Shown: positions 38,845-46,825 of the stretch, piece after piece
How positions within the stretch are numbered: the stretch's first letter is position 1
Layout of the letters: every line of letters starts with the position of its first letter
NCBI GenBank assembly: GCA_015485155.1
Contig: WFUF01000003.1
Coordinates: 1 to 64,000 of the forward strand
DNA length: 64,000 nt
Origin: Robiginitomaculum sp.
GTDB taxonomy: Bacteria > Pseudomonadota > Alphaproteobacteria > Caulobacterales > Maricaulaceae
Direction of reading: 5' to 3'
Position numbers and translations under genes: made by a program
The notes under the pieces: model-generated
The model's input: the letters and a program-made list of their open reading frames with translations, nothing else
Database searches by the model: none
Told to the model about the DNA's origin: nothing

Positions 38845-39482
38845 TGCTGTTTCCGCACTGCTTCACAAAATTCTTGCATCAAAACAGGATCTTTTACGCC
38901 GACACTGCTTTCAACACCAGACGAAACATCAACCATTTCCGCACCAGTTACAGCCAAAGCCGTGCCAACATTTTTCGCATTTAAGCCACCGGCCAGCAAA
39001 TAGGGCCGGGCCGGGCTTTTGCCTTTAAGGAATGACCAGTCAAATGCCTGCCCAAGACCACCCTCGCGCGAAGATCCTGCCCCCGGCCTGGTATCAAATA
39101 AAAACTCTGCTGCGCTTGTGGCATAGCGATCAGCATCATTGATATCCCCGATGCTGGAAACTGCACAGGCCTTTATGATCGGAATATGAAACTGTTTCCA
39201 CACACTGCGCACCCTTTTGGGCGCCTCCTTACCGTGTAATTGCAAAAAATCCGGGCGCACAGTCTCTACCACCCGCCGAAGCAATTTGTCTCCAGGGTTA
39301 ACAAAGACTGCTACTATTTTGGTTTTGCCACGGGCCTGTTTCGCCAGAGTTTCCGCCAATTCCAGACTAAGATATCGCGGGCTGTTTTTGGCAAACATCA
39401 GGCCAATACGTTCTACCTTCAAGGTCAAGGCTGTTTGCAGTCCGGCTTGATCGGTAATGCCGCAAATTTTGATCGCTGCCAT
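38841..39482 (-). CDS. trpF: Phosphoribosylanthranilate isomerase
   Basis: Amadori rearrangement step of tryptophan synthesis. Small TIM barrel of 213 aa with IKICGITD (catalytic Cys), [19 protein letters not shown], and [11 protein letters not shown] near the end, [18 protein letters not shown] at 39482 with AAGGA ribosome site; the longer frame to 39542 passes through the ihfB terminator and is rejected. Confidence 0.95.
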   Translation of the reverse strand: MAAIKICGITDQAGLQTALTLKVERIGLMFAKNSPRYLSLELAETLAKQARGKTKIVAVFVNPGDKLLRRVVETVRPDFLQLHGKEAPKRVRSVWKQFHIPIIKACAVSSIGDINDADRYATSAAEFLFDTRPGAGSSREGGLGQAFDWSFLKGKSPARPYLLAGGLNAKNVGTALAVTGAEMVDVSSGVESSVGVKDPVLMQEFCEAVRKQQ

Positions 39483-39504
39483 ATTGGAGTTCCTTGAAAA
39501 TAAA

Positions 39505-39530
39505 AAGGCACCCGCCTTGGCAAGTGCCTT
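39505..39530 (-). terminator. Rho-independent terminator of ihfB
   Basis: AAGGCAC and GTGCCTT form a 7-bp stem; on the minus strand the hairpin is followed by a run of Ts. It separates ihfB from the trp genes. Confidence 0.65.
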
Positions 39531-39612
39531 GTTACAGATCAAAATGACCTGAAGTTATTTCTTTTACAAGCCATCAGATGCATGAAAAATGCAGCAATGA
39601 CAGGCGTATAAT

Positions 39613-39903
39613 TTATGACCGCATTGAAGCATCAACCCGTTGGCGCAATTCCTTGCCTGCTTTGAAAAACGGAACTGATTTGGCCGGAACATTAACGGAC
39701 TCTCCCGATTTGGGATTGCGGCCAATACGAGGTGCGCGGTGGCGAACGGAAAAGGCGCCAAAGCCACGCAACTCTACCCGGCCACCACTTTCCAGCGCCT
39801 TGGTGATCTCCTCAAATATACTCGCAACAATCCGTTCGATGTCCCGCTGAAATAAATGGGGGTTTTCCTCGGTTAATTGTGCGATCAATTCAGATTTTAT
39901 CAT
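39613..39903 (-). CDS. ihfB: Integration host factor beta subunit
   Basis: DNA-bending protein, 96 aa. The HU/IHF family signature [17 protein letters not shown] and the arm [30 protein letters not shown] are visible; the start [17 protein letters not shown] is IHF-beta-like. Downstream of rpsA in the same direction, a frequent arrangement. Confidence 0.93.
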   Translation of the reverse strand: MIKSELIAQLTEENPHLFQRDIERIVASIFEEITKALESGGRVELRGFGAFSVRHRAPRIGRNPKSGESVNVPAKSVPFFKAGKELRQRVDASMRS

Positions 39904-40026
39904 ATTTCAAATGTCCTCGTTTGATTCGGATACTTTGCAACATCGTCCACTCTGCAGTAAAACTGGCACTTTGACCTTGCGCGCGTCAATACGTCTTGAC
40001 GAATTGACCTGCAATACTTCTAAAAA

Positions 40027-40053
40027 AAAAGGATCGGAATTTCCGATCCTTTT
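40027..40053. terminator. Bidirectional rho-independent terminator after rpsA
   Basis: Perfect inverted repeat of GGATCGGAA-type with 13-base arms and a T run on both sides. It closes rpsA on the minus strand and could stop plus-strand reading too. Confidence 0.9.
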
Positions 40054-40082
40054 CTCAAGAGTCTGATAAAAATACAACGCTA

Positions 40083-41795
40083 TTAATCTTTATCGTCAGA
40101 AGCTCCTTTTAGGGCCTCGCCAAGGATATCGCCAAGAGAAGCACCTGAGTCGGAAGAGCCATATTGCTCGATGGCTTCTTTTTCCTGAGCCACTTCCAAT
40201 GCCTTGATTGAAAGCGACAGGCGGCGAGTATTTTTGTCAATGCTGGTAATGCGGGCATCAACCTTATCACCCACGGCAAAGCGCTCTGGTCTTTGCTCGG
40301 CGCGGTCACGCGACAAATCTGATTTGCGAATAAATGCCTTGATTTTATTGTCATCCCCCAATGTTACTTCAATACCGCCAGAAGTAATCTCGCTAACCAC
40401 ACAGGTAACTGTGGCTCCGCGCTTAAAGCTGCCGTCGGCAACTTCATCATTTTCCATCTGCTTGATGCCCAAGGATACCCGTTCCTTGTCAGTATCAATA
40501 TCAAGGACTTTGGCGGTTACCGTGTCGCCTTTCTTGTAATCGGCCAGAGCTTCCTCACCAGAACGGTTCCAGTCGAGGTCTGAAAGGTGAACCATGCCAT
40601 CAATCATGCCATCGAGCCCGATAAACAGACCAAATTCGGTAATATTACGTATCTCACCGGTTACGGTGGAGCCAACCGGGTTGGCAGCAGCAAAGGCATC
40701 CCATGGATTATCAGCACACTGCTTGATACCCAGGGATATCCGGCGCTTGTCCTGATCCACTTCTAAAACCACCACTTCCACTTCCTGCGATGTGGAGACA
40801 ATTTTACCCGGGTGTACGTTTTTCTTGGTCCAGCTCATTTCGCTTACATGAACCAGGCCTTCAATACCTGCTTCGAGTTCCACAAATGCTCCATATTCGG
40901 TGATGTTGGTCACCCGTCCGGTAAAGCGTGAGTCTGGCGGATATTTTGCAGCTACTTCATCCCATGGATCTGCTTCGAGCTGTTTCATACCCAAAGAGAT
41001 ACGCTGGCTGTCAGGGTTTATTTTAACAACTTGCACCTTAACCGTATCGCCAACGTTTAATATCTGGCTGGGGTGATTAACCCGGCGCCAGCTCATATCG
41101 GTTACATGCAGCAATCCATCAATCCCGCCAAGGTCAACAAAAGCACCATAATCAGTGATGTTTTTGACCACACCTTCGCGAACTTCGCCTTCGTGCAGTT
41201 GATTGATCAGTTCAGCCCGTTGTTCAGCACGGCTTTCTTCCATAATGGCCCTGCGCGAAACTACGATATTACCGCGCGGGCGATCCATTTTTAATACGGC
41301 AAATGGTTGTGACAAACCCATTAACGGCCCAAGGTCGCGTACCGGGCGAATGTCAACCTGACTACCTGGCAAAAATGCGCTTGCTCCGCCAAGGTCAACT
41401 GTAAATCCGCCCTTGACCCGGCCAACTATTACGCCATCCACAGGCTCTTCCTTGGCAAATGATTTTTCGATCATATCCCATGCTTCTTCGCGCCTAGCCT
41501 TCTCTCGTGACAAAATAGCATCGCCAAGGGCATTTTCCACACGATCCACATAAACATCGACACGGCCACCCACTTCAATTTTTTTTGCTTCTTCTTCTGA
41601 GAATTCGCGCATGGGAATACGGCCTTCAGTTTTTAAGCCTACATCTACAATTACAAATTCGTTTTCAATCGCAGAAACAAGGCCGCTGACAACACGCCCT
41701 TCCAAAACTTCGTGCCCGGCCATGGAGGCATCAAGCATTGCGGCAAAATCATCAGTGGTTGGGTTCATGCTGTCGGTAGTTGAAGGATCAGTCAT
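40083..41795 (-). CDS. rpsA: 30S ribosomal protein S1
   Basis: 570-aa protein with six S1 RNA-binding repeats that helps mRNA docking on the ribosome. Repeat hallmarks such as VKNITDYGAFVDLGGIDGLLHVTDMSWRR and its later versions (GAFVELEAGIEGLVHVSEMSW, GLFIGLDGMIDGMVHLSDLDW) recur through the middle. Lies directly downstream of aroA-cmk, as expected. Confidence 0.97.
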   Translation of the reverse strand: MTDPSTTDSMNPTTDDFAAMLDASMAGHEVLEGRVVSGLVSAIENEFVIVDVGLKTEGRIPMREFSEEEAKKIEVGGRVDVYVDRVENALGDAILSREKARREEAWDMIEKSFAKEEPVDGVIVGRVKGGFTVDLGGASAFLPGSQVDIRPVRDLGPLMGLSQPFAVLKMDRPRGNIVVSRRAIMEESRAEQRAELINQLHEGEVREGVVKNITDYGAFVDLGGIDGLLHVTDMSWRRVNHPSQILNVGDTVKVQVVKINPDSQRISLGMKQLEADPWDEVAAKYPPDSRFTGRVTNITEYGAFVELEAGIEGLVHVSEMSWTKKNVHPGKIVSTSQEVEVVVLEVDQDKRRISLGIKQCADNPWDAFAAANPVGSTVTGEIRNITEFGLFIGLDGMIDGMVHLSDLDWNRSGEEALADYKKGDTVTAKVLDIDTDKERVSLGIKQMENDEVADGSFKRGATVTCVVSEITSGGIEVTLGDDNKIKAFIRKSDLSRDRAEQRPERFAVGDKVDARITSIDKNTRRLSLSIKALEVAQEKEAIEQYGSSDSGASLGDILGEALKGASDDKD

Positions 41796-41945
41796 AACGG
41801 GTAGGTTCTCTCAAAAGGGAAGGCCAACCGGAACATCCGGCGGACTCATCGCAAAATGCAATGTAAGGGGTTCAAATTAGGGTGTTCGCAAATCTTTGGC
41901 TCGGCTGTTTGAATTTCGATCAAGTGATTTCCAAACAAGGATCAC

Positions 41946-43946
41946 CTAACGATCAGCCAAATTCCGTTCAACCCGTTGCCGGGCGATCTGGAGCGCAGCG
42001 TCTATAGCCAAGTTACTGGTATCAATCAAGTAGGCATTTTCAGCTCTTTTCATTGGCGCGGAGCCGCGCCCGGCGTCTCTGGCATCGCGTTCGCGCAATT
42101 GGGTCAGCATCTGCTCATAAGATATTTGCTGTCCGCTTTGCAATAATTCAGCCCGTCTTCTTTCGGCCCTCACCTGATCAGAGGCAGTAACCCAGAATTT
42201 CACATCTGCATCGGGGCAAATTACCGTGCCAATATCACGGCCATCAAGTACTGCCCCCTTTGGGTTTTGTGCAAATTCCCTTTGCAGTTCAAGCAAGGCC
42301 TCTCTTACCGCTGGAACTGCTGCAATTTTAGAGGCTGCAGACCCTATTTCGGCAGTGCGCAATTGCTCCGGATTGGCAATTGGCAGGACAAGTTGGCGGG
42401 CGATATCGGCCAATGCCTTATGATCCTGCCAATTAATACCGGCACAAAGCGCCGCCTTTGCCGCAGCTCGATAAAGCAGACCAGTGTCCAGATAGGGCAG
42501 ATTAAATTGCCTGGCCAGCAGACGCGCCAATGTTCCCTTGCCCGATGCCGAAGGCCCGTCCACAGCAATGACCAGAGGCGGGCTGTTTGGTTCAACAGAA
42601 ATTCTTGCACCCAGTTTTTGCATGTCATCAATAAATGTTGGATAGGATGTGGCAATTGCGTTTGCATCATCAATAGCCATTGGCACGAACCCACCCATGC
42701 CCAGAACCAGCGCGCTCATTGCAATTCGATGATCACCGTCAATGGCAAATGGCGGCGCTTTTATAGTGAGTGGACTTGGCCCAAATACCGCACCATTGCC
42801 ATCTACTTCCATCCAGTCATCACCGGTTCGAACTGTAACCCCGTTTTGTCGAAGCATATGTGCCATTTCGTCAATACGGTCACTTTCCTTGACCCTTAGT
42901 TCGCCGATGCCGGTAAAGCGGCTGGTTCCTTTGGCAAAAGCTGCCAGCACCATTGCAATTGGATATTCGTCAATCATGCTGACCGCAGATTCTGGTGCTG
43001 GACATAATGGTGCAGAGCAACCAAACCGCACCCTAAGATCAGCAATAGGCTCCCCGGCATTTGTTCTTTCATTTTCAGTTTGAACATCATAGCCCGCACT
43101 TTGCAGACAGCGCACAAGCCCGTTTCTGGTCGGGTTAGTCATTACATTTTGTATGGTAATATCACTGCCCGGAACGATTAATGCTGCCACAATTGCAAAT
43201 GCAGCCGAGGAAGGGTCTCCTGGCACCGTGATATCTTGAGCCTGCAATTGCGCCGGGCCATGTAGAATTATCTGCTGCGCGCCATCAGCAAGGGACAGGG
43301 ATTGTACCTTTGCCCCAAATGCCCGCAGCATATTTTCCGTGTGATCCCGGCTGGCTGCGGGCTCGGTAACAATTGTGGATCCGTTTGCATTTAAGCCGGC
43401 CAACAATATGGCTGATTTTATCTGCGCTGAGGCCACCTGTGATTTATGCTGTATGGCCTGCGGATTGGCAGTGCCGGTGATCAATACTGGCAGGCATCCG
43501 TTTTGGCTTGTAGTGCGGGCTCCGGTTTTTTCCAAAGGATCAAGAACCCGTGCCATTGGTCTTTGACTAAGGCTTTGATCACCGATGAACTCGGCGCTTA
43601 AATCCTGTCCGGCGACCACACCAAACATCAACCTAACCCCTGTTCCGGAATTTCCAAAATCAAGAGGTGCTGACGGTGGGACAAGCCCGGCCATCCCGCG
43701 CCCTTCCACCTGCCATTGTCCGGAAGACTTTTTGGTTACTTTAACCCCTAAGGCCCGTATGGCATTGACGGTTGCCATAATGTCCTCAGCCTCAAGCAAA
43801 CCGTGAATTGTGCTGGTGCCTTTGGCCAACGCCCCCAGAATTAGCGCCCGGTGCGAAATGGATTTGTCGCCGGGAACCGAAATATGACCTGACAGGCGAA
43901 AAGCTGGCCTGGAAACTGTTTTGCTGAATTGAGGTTGTGCAGACAT
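41946..43946 (-). CDS. aroA-cmk: Fused 3-phosphoshikimate 1-carboxyvinyltransferase / cytidylate kinase
   Basis: One continuous 666-aa frame. Residues about 1-450 are AroA (EPSP synthase): SVPGDKSISHRALILGALA, DFGNSGTGVRLM, SAQIKSAILLAGL, ESDRIDEM. Residues about 456-666 are cytidylate kinase: P-loop VIAVDGPSASGKGT, LDTGLLYR, LDGRDIGTVICPDADVKF, RRRAELL and RDARD. No stop and no methionine separate them at 42581; the linker is only a few residues (EPNSPP). AroA makes EPSP for aromatic synthesis; Cmk phosphorylates CMP/dCMP. ATG at 43946 is used; the frame runs on to 44036. In most relatives these are two adjacent genes ahead of rpsA. Confidence 0.95.
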   Translation of the reverse strand: MSAQPQFSKTVSRPAFRLSGHISVPGDKSISHRALILGALAKGTSTIHGLLEAEDIMATVNAIRALGVKVTKKSSGQWQVEGRGMAGLVPPSAPLDFGNSGTGVRLMFGVVAGQDLSAEFIGDQSLSQRPMARVLDPLEKTGARTTSQNGCLPVLITGTANPQAIQHKSQVASAQIKSAILLAGLNANGSTIVTEPAASRDHTENMLRAFGAKVQSLSLADGAQQIILHGPAQLQAQDITVPGDPSSAAFAIVAALIVPGSDITIQNVMTNPTRNGLVRCLQSAGYDVQTENERTNAGEPIADLRVRFGCSAPLCPAPESAVSMIDEYPIAMVLAAFAKGTSRFTGIGELRVKESDRIDEMAHMLRQNGVTVRTGDDWMEVDGNGAVFGPSPLTIKAPPFAIDGDHRIAMSALVLGMGGFVPMAIDDANAIATSYPTFIDDMQKLGARISVEPNSPPLVIAVDGPSASGKGTLARLLARQFNLPYLDTGLLYRAAAKAALCAGINWQDHKALADIARQLVLPIANPEQLRTAEIGSAASKIAAVPAVREALLELQREFAQNPKGAVLDGRDIGTVICPDADVKFWVTASDQVRAERRRAELLQSGQQISYEQMLTQLRERDARDAGRGSAPMKRAENAYLIDTSNLAIDAALQIARQRVERNLADR

Positions 43947-44096
43947 GTTTTGCTCTTTATACCGGCTTTTTCCTGAGTACGGCACAGGTTTGTTGCCACA
44001 AAGTGAAAAATGGTTTTGACAGCCCGGTTCGATCATGGCAAGCGACCTCGCAAAACCTGTTCTATTTTTTCATACCACCAAAAAATGGGGAGCAAA

Positions 44097-44546
44097 ATGG
44101 CTAAAGCTGATCTTGGTGAAAAACGAGTTTGTGCCGAATGTGCGGCAAAGTTCTTTGATCTGAAAAAACGTCCGGTAGTTTGTCCAAAATGCGGATTTTC
44201 CTTCGATCCGGACACCATCACCATTCGAGGTGCCCGTAAAGCTCCCGAAGAAGCCAAGCCAGAAGCTGAAATTGATGATGAAACAACAGAAGATGACGTA
44301 AATGCTGTTGATGGCGATAGCGAAGTGGCCGAGGTTGATCAGCAGGAATTAAGTCTTGATGATGCAGCACCATTATTAGCCGCTAGCGATGATGAAAGTG
44401 ATGCAGATGCTGTAAGTGTTGGCAGCTCGGCCCTTCCTGATGGATATTCCGAAGAAGGTGTTGATGATGACAGTGATATCCTGATTGCTGATGAGGATGA
44501 AGATGCAAAATTAGTCGATGAGGAAGAACTGAATACCGAAGATTGA
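44097..44546 (+). CDS. TIGR02300 family zinc-ribbon acidic protein
   Basis: 149 aa; the N-terminal zinc ribbon is CAEC-x-AKFFDLKKRPVVCPKCG (about residues 11-33). The remainder is a highly acidic disordered tail (many D/E). The family is alphaproteobacterial; function unknown. ATG at 44097 has GGGGAG upstream; the frame extends to 44010. Located between aroA and tRNA-Ala, divergent from aroA-cmk. Confidence 0.88.
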   Translation: MAKADLGEKRVCAECAAKFFDLKKRPVVCPKCGFSFDPDTITIRGARKAPEEAKPEAEIDDETTEDDVNAVDGDSEVAEVDQQELSLDDAAPLLAASDDESDADAVSVGSSALPDGYSEEGVDDDSDILIADEDEDAKLVDEEELNTED

Positions 44547-44555
44547 TTTTCAGGG

Positions 44556-44584
44556 TTGAACTGTGCGGGCAACCGCATTAGTTT
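44556..44584 (+). promoter_or_regulatory. Possible promoter of tRNA-Ala
   Basis: TTGAAC at 44556-44561 and TAGTTT at 44579-44584 with a 17-nt spacer. The -10 is poor. A hairpin in the leader (44601-44623) follows. Weak, inferred. Confidence 0.25.
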
Positions 44585-44600
44585 CCGCCTCCAATTCCAA

Positions 44601-44623
44601 GGTTCAGGCTTAAAACCTGAACC
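44601..44623 (+). other. Hairpin just upstream of tRNA-Ala
   Basis: GGTTCAGG and CCTGAACC pair over a 7-nt loop, ending 4 nt before the tRNA. It may be a terminator of the TIGR02300 gene without a T tract, or a leader structure processed from the tRNA transcript. Confidence 0.35.
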
Positions 44624-44627
44624 AAAT

Positions 44628-44703
<76 letters not shown>

Positions 44704-44714
44704 TTTTTGTCTGC

Positions 44715-44829
44715 GCTATCGCCTAGCGGCTACTTGAGGAAGTCTTTGTTTGTCCTACCGCTTCGCTACTTGAGGACGGGTTTTTGCGGCCAAAAATGCG
44801 ATAAACAAAGATTTGCATTTTCAGCAAAA
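44715..44829. repeat. Modular dispersed repeat, copy 1
   Basis: Composed of three modules shared with 63294-63460 (opposite orientation): a TATCGCCTAGCGGCTACTTG module, a hairpin-like GTCCTACCGCTTCGCTACTT module, and an about 50-nt block starting GGTTTTTGCGGCCAAAAATG. The module order differs between copies. See findings. Confidence 0.85.
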
Positions 44830-44843
44830 CTCTCTGGCGATGT

Positions 44844-44979
44844 TATAATTTTAGCGCAGAAAAACTGTTTCCTTATTTCCCCCGGTGGATAATGGCCAGA
44901 GCAGGCGCAAGATATTTGGATTTTCAGCTTTGCCTGCACCCGGGAAGTGACGCACAAAACCCTTTTGCTTTTAGGGTTT
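44844..44979 (+). ncRNA. Candidate structured RNA (uncertain)
   Basis: A perfect TATAAT at 44844-44849 (no clear -35 at the right distance) is followed by an imperfect rod: TTCCC/GGGAA, GGTG/CACC and CAGGC/GCCTG stems with internal bulges between about 44878 and 44946. A 7-bp AAACCCT/AGGGTTT hairpin (44957-44979) could end the transcript. No family identified; the transcript is a hypothesis. Confidence 0.22.
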
Positions 44980-45490
44980 GAGAAGAATATTTACCTGTCA
45001 AAGAGCTCATTTGTCGGGAACTTTAGCCCAACCCCTGCATTATAACAGTGCTGGCAAGTGCGGGCATCTTTACCACTTATCCCCGACCCTCAAGGGTCAG
45101 TTAGTATAGAGAAGGGTCATTTAAGGGTCATCTGGTTATCAAAAAGTGCTGTTTTGGTGTGATTACAGGGTGGCGCAAGTATCACTCAAGGGACAGCGAA
45201 AAATCACGTTGACCCTAAGAGTGACCCTCACCTCTGACCGTCACTTGCGACTTCGATCCGATGCCCATCCTTGCACTCGGTGCGGGGGAAATAGTGAAGA
45301 TTCACCAACCACTCTTCGCGCAGAAACTATTTGGATGGATTTACGGACCAAGCCCGGAATGACGAATTTGGGATGACCTGAGTATTGCGTATCCAAAATA
45401 TCAAGTTCCGTCACTTGCAAATGTTTCGTGTCCTATCTTTTTGCACTTGAGCGCGGATATTGCCTGTTAGTGTCAGACTTCGGCTTTTCT
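44980..45490. other. Intergenic region with heptamer cluster
   Basis: No ORF of quality. It holds three AGGGTCA copies (45093, 45113, 45124), two inverted TGACCCT copies (45210, 45222) and a GACCCT-CA-AGGGTC palindrome at 45085-45098. The tail at about 45331-45376 (translating as MDLRTKPGMT) resembles a palindromic repeat type common in alphaproteobacterial intergenic DNA. Confidence 0.5.
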
Positions 45491-45497
45491 CTGGACA

Positions 45498-45529
45498 ATA
45501 TGATATCAATATGATATCACTTCATATCA
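45498..45529. promoter_or_regulatory. Tandem operator-like repeats before the SPFH operon
   Basis: ATATGATATCA occurs twice in perfect tandem (45498-45508, 45509-45519); a third ATATCA lies at 45524-45529. Centres are one helical turn apart. It is 20 nt before the first gene of an operon that encodes an Arc-family DNA-binding protein, so autoregulation is plausible. Confidence 0.5.
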
Positions 45530-45548
45530 ATTGAAATGGAGAATAAAA

Positions 45549-46418
45549 ATGATGCAGGAAAAAAGCGTTTCGTCCTTCCCCGGTGTACTAATGTTGTTTT
45601 TGTTGTTGGCTCTGGGAATTATCAGCGCGCTTGGTTTTATCGCCCTTATTGATGCAGGTGCAAAAATCATGGCAGTGGCCTTGATGGTTTTTACGCTTAC
45701 TTTTATCGTTTTCATGCTGATTGGCCTTTATAAGGTTGAGCCGAATCAAGCAGCAGTTCTTACACTGTTTGGCCGCTATATTGGCAGCAATCGCAGGCCT
45801 GGCCTGCACTTTAACAATCCGTTCTTTGCCAAAAAGAAAGTTTCGCTGCGTGTGCGCAACTTTGAAAGTGGTCGCTTAAAAGTAAATGACTTAAATGGCT
45901 CGCCAATTGAAATTGCTGCAATTGTGGTCTGGGAAGTCACCGATAGCGCCGAAGCAGTATTTAATGTTGATGCCTATGAAAGTTTTGTCCAAATTCAGTC
46001 AGAATCTGCAATTCGCTCCATGGCTTCCATATATCCTTATGACCCCCATGAGGAGGGTGAAGTTTCCTTACGCTCGCATCCTGTGGAGATTTCTGAGAAG
46101 ATGAAATCAGAGATACAAGATCGCCTAAACAAGGCAGGGATCAATGTAATCGAGTCACGGGTGTCACATCTGGCTTATTCTCCGGAAATTGCCCAGGCAA
46201 TGTTACAGCGACAACAGGCCGGAGCCATTATCGCGGCCCGACAGCGTATTGTGGAAGGGGCTGTTGGCATGGTTGAACAGGCACTGGGTGCCCTGCAGGA
46301 AAAGCAGGTTGTGGAACTGGATGATGAACGCAAAGCTGCAATGGTAAGCAATTTACTGGTGGTGCTGTGTTCTGACAATTCAACCCAGCCCGTGGTCAAT
46401 GCCGGCTCTATTTACTAA
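45549..46418 (+). CDS. SPFH/Band 7 domain membrane protein
   Basis: 289 aa. Two N-terminal membrane segments (about residues 11-60), then an SPFH domain (about 62-245) with [32 protein letters not shown]; the helical tail contains [23 protein letters not shown]. Related to stomatin/flotillin-type membrane scaffolds. ATG at 45549 has GGAG 7 nt upstream. First gene of a three-gene operon with an Arc-like regulator and a DUF4177 protein. Confidence 0.88.
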   Translation: MMQEKSVSSFPGVLMLFLLLALGIISALGFIALIDAGAKIMAVALMVFTLTFIVFMLIGLYKVEPNQAAVLTLFGRYIGSNRRPGLHFNNPFFAKKKVSLRVRNFESGRLKVNDLNGSPIEIAAIVVWEVTDSAEAVFNVDAYESFVQIQSESAIRSMASIYPYDPHEEGEVSLRSHPVEISEKMKSEIQDRLNKAGINVIESRVSHLAYSPEIAQAMLQRQQAGAIIAARQRIVEGAVGMVEQALGALQEKQVVELDDERKAAMVSNLLVVLCSDNSTQPVVNAGSIY

Positions 46419-46424
46419 TCCGCA

Positions 46425-46628
46425 ATGACCGGGCGCAAGAGCAAAAAATCATACCCGCTTCGTATTCATGCTGATATTTTATTGGCGATGCAGCGCTGGT
46501 CTGATGATGAATTGCGATCACTAAATGCCCAGATTGAATATGTATTGCGCGATGCCTTGCGTAGTGCCGGTCGCTTAAAGGAACACCCACCCAGCGTAAC
46601 ACGGGTAGAAGCACAAAAGGAAAAATAA
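46425..46628 (+). CDS. Arc-family ribbon-helix-helix DNA-binding protein
   Basis: 67 aa. The stretch SYPLRIHADILLAMQRWSDDELRSLNAQIEYVLRDALRSAGR reads like the Arc/MetJ fold: a beta strand followed by two helices. Starts 6 nt after the SPFH stop. It is a candidate to bind the repeats at 45498-45529. Confidence 0.85.
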   Translation: MTGRKSKKSYPLRIHADILLAMQRWSDDELRSLNAQIEYVLRDALRSAGRLKEHPPSVTRVEAQKEK

Positions 46629-46630
46629 CA

Positions 46631-46825
46631 ATGCAAAGCAAATGGACATACAAGGTTGAAACCATCAAGCCGCCAGTATTTGCCAAAATGGAAACAAAGG
46701 CTGAATATATCGCGGATATTCTGAACCGGCGTGGTCTGGAGGGCTGGGAGCTGATAAATGCGCCGAGTCTGCCCATGGCTTCTTATTTCCATTATTTTCA
46801 GGTGATTTTCAAAAAACCGCTTTAA
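46631..46825 (+). CDS. DUF4177-like small protein
   Basis: 64 aa with WTYKVETIKPP at the start and LNRRGLEGWELINAPS in the middle, as in DUF4177 proteins, a small domain of unknown function. Two nt after the Arc-like gene. Its last 17 nt overlap the end of the convergent hisS. Confidence 0.78.
   Translation: MQSKWTYKVETIKPPVFAKMETKAEYIADILNRRGLEGWELINAPSLPMASYFHYFQVIFKKPL

Noticed and set aside
39483-39542. Upstream extension of trpF
   Set aside because: It runs through the ihfB terminator and lacks family similarity; the ATG at 39482 has AAGGA.
45146-45376. 76-aa plus-strand ORF in the intergenic region
   Set aside because: It translates a repeat-like stretch (TKPGMT type) and the heptamer cluster, with no ribosome site.
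44704-45490. Search for tmRNA or SRP RNA in the large intergenic region
   Set aside because: No tRNA-like domain or SRP signature was found; only a weak generic structured-RNA candidate remains.
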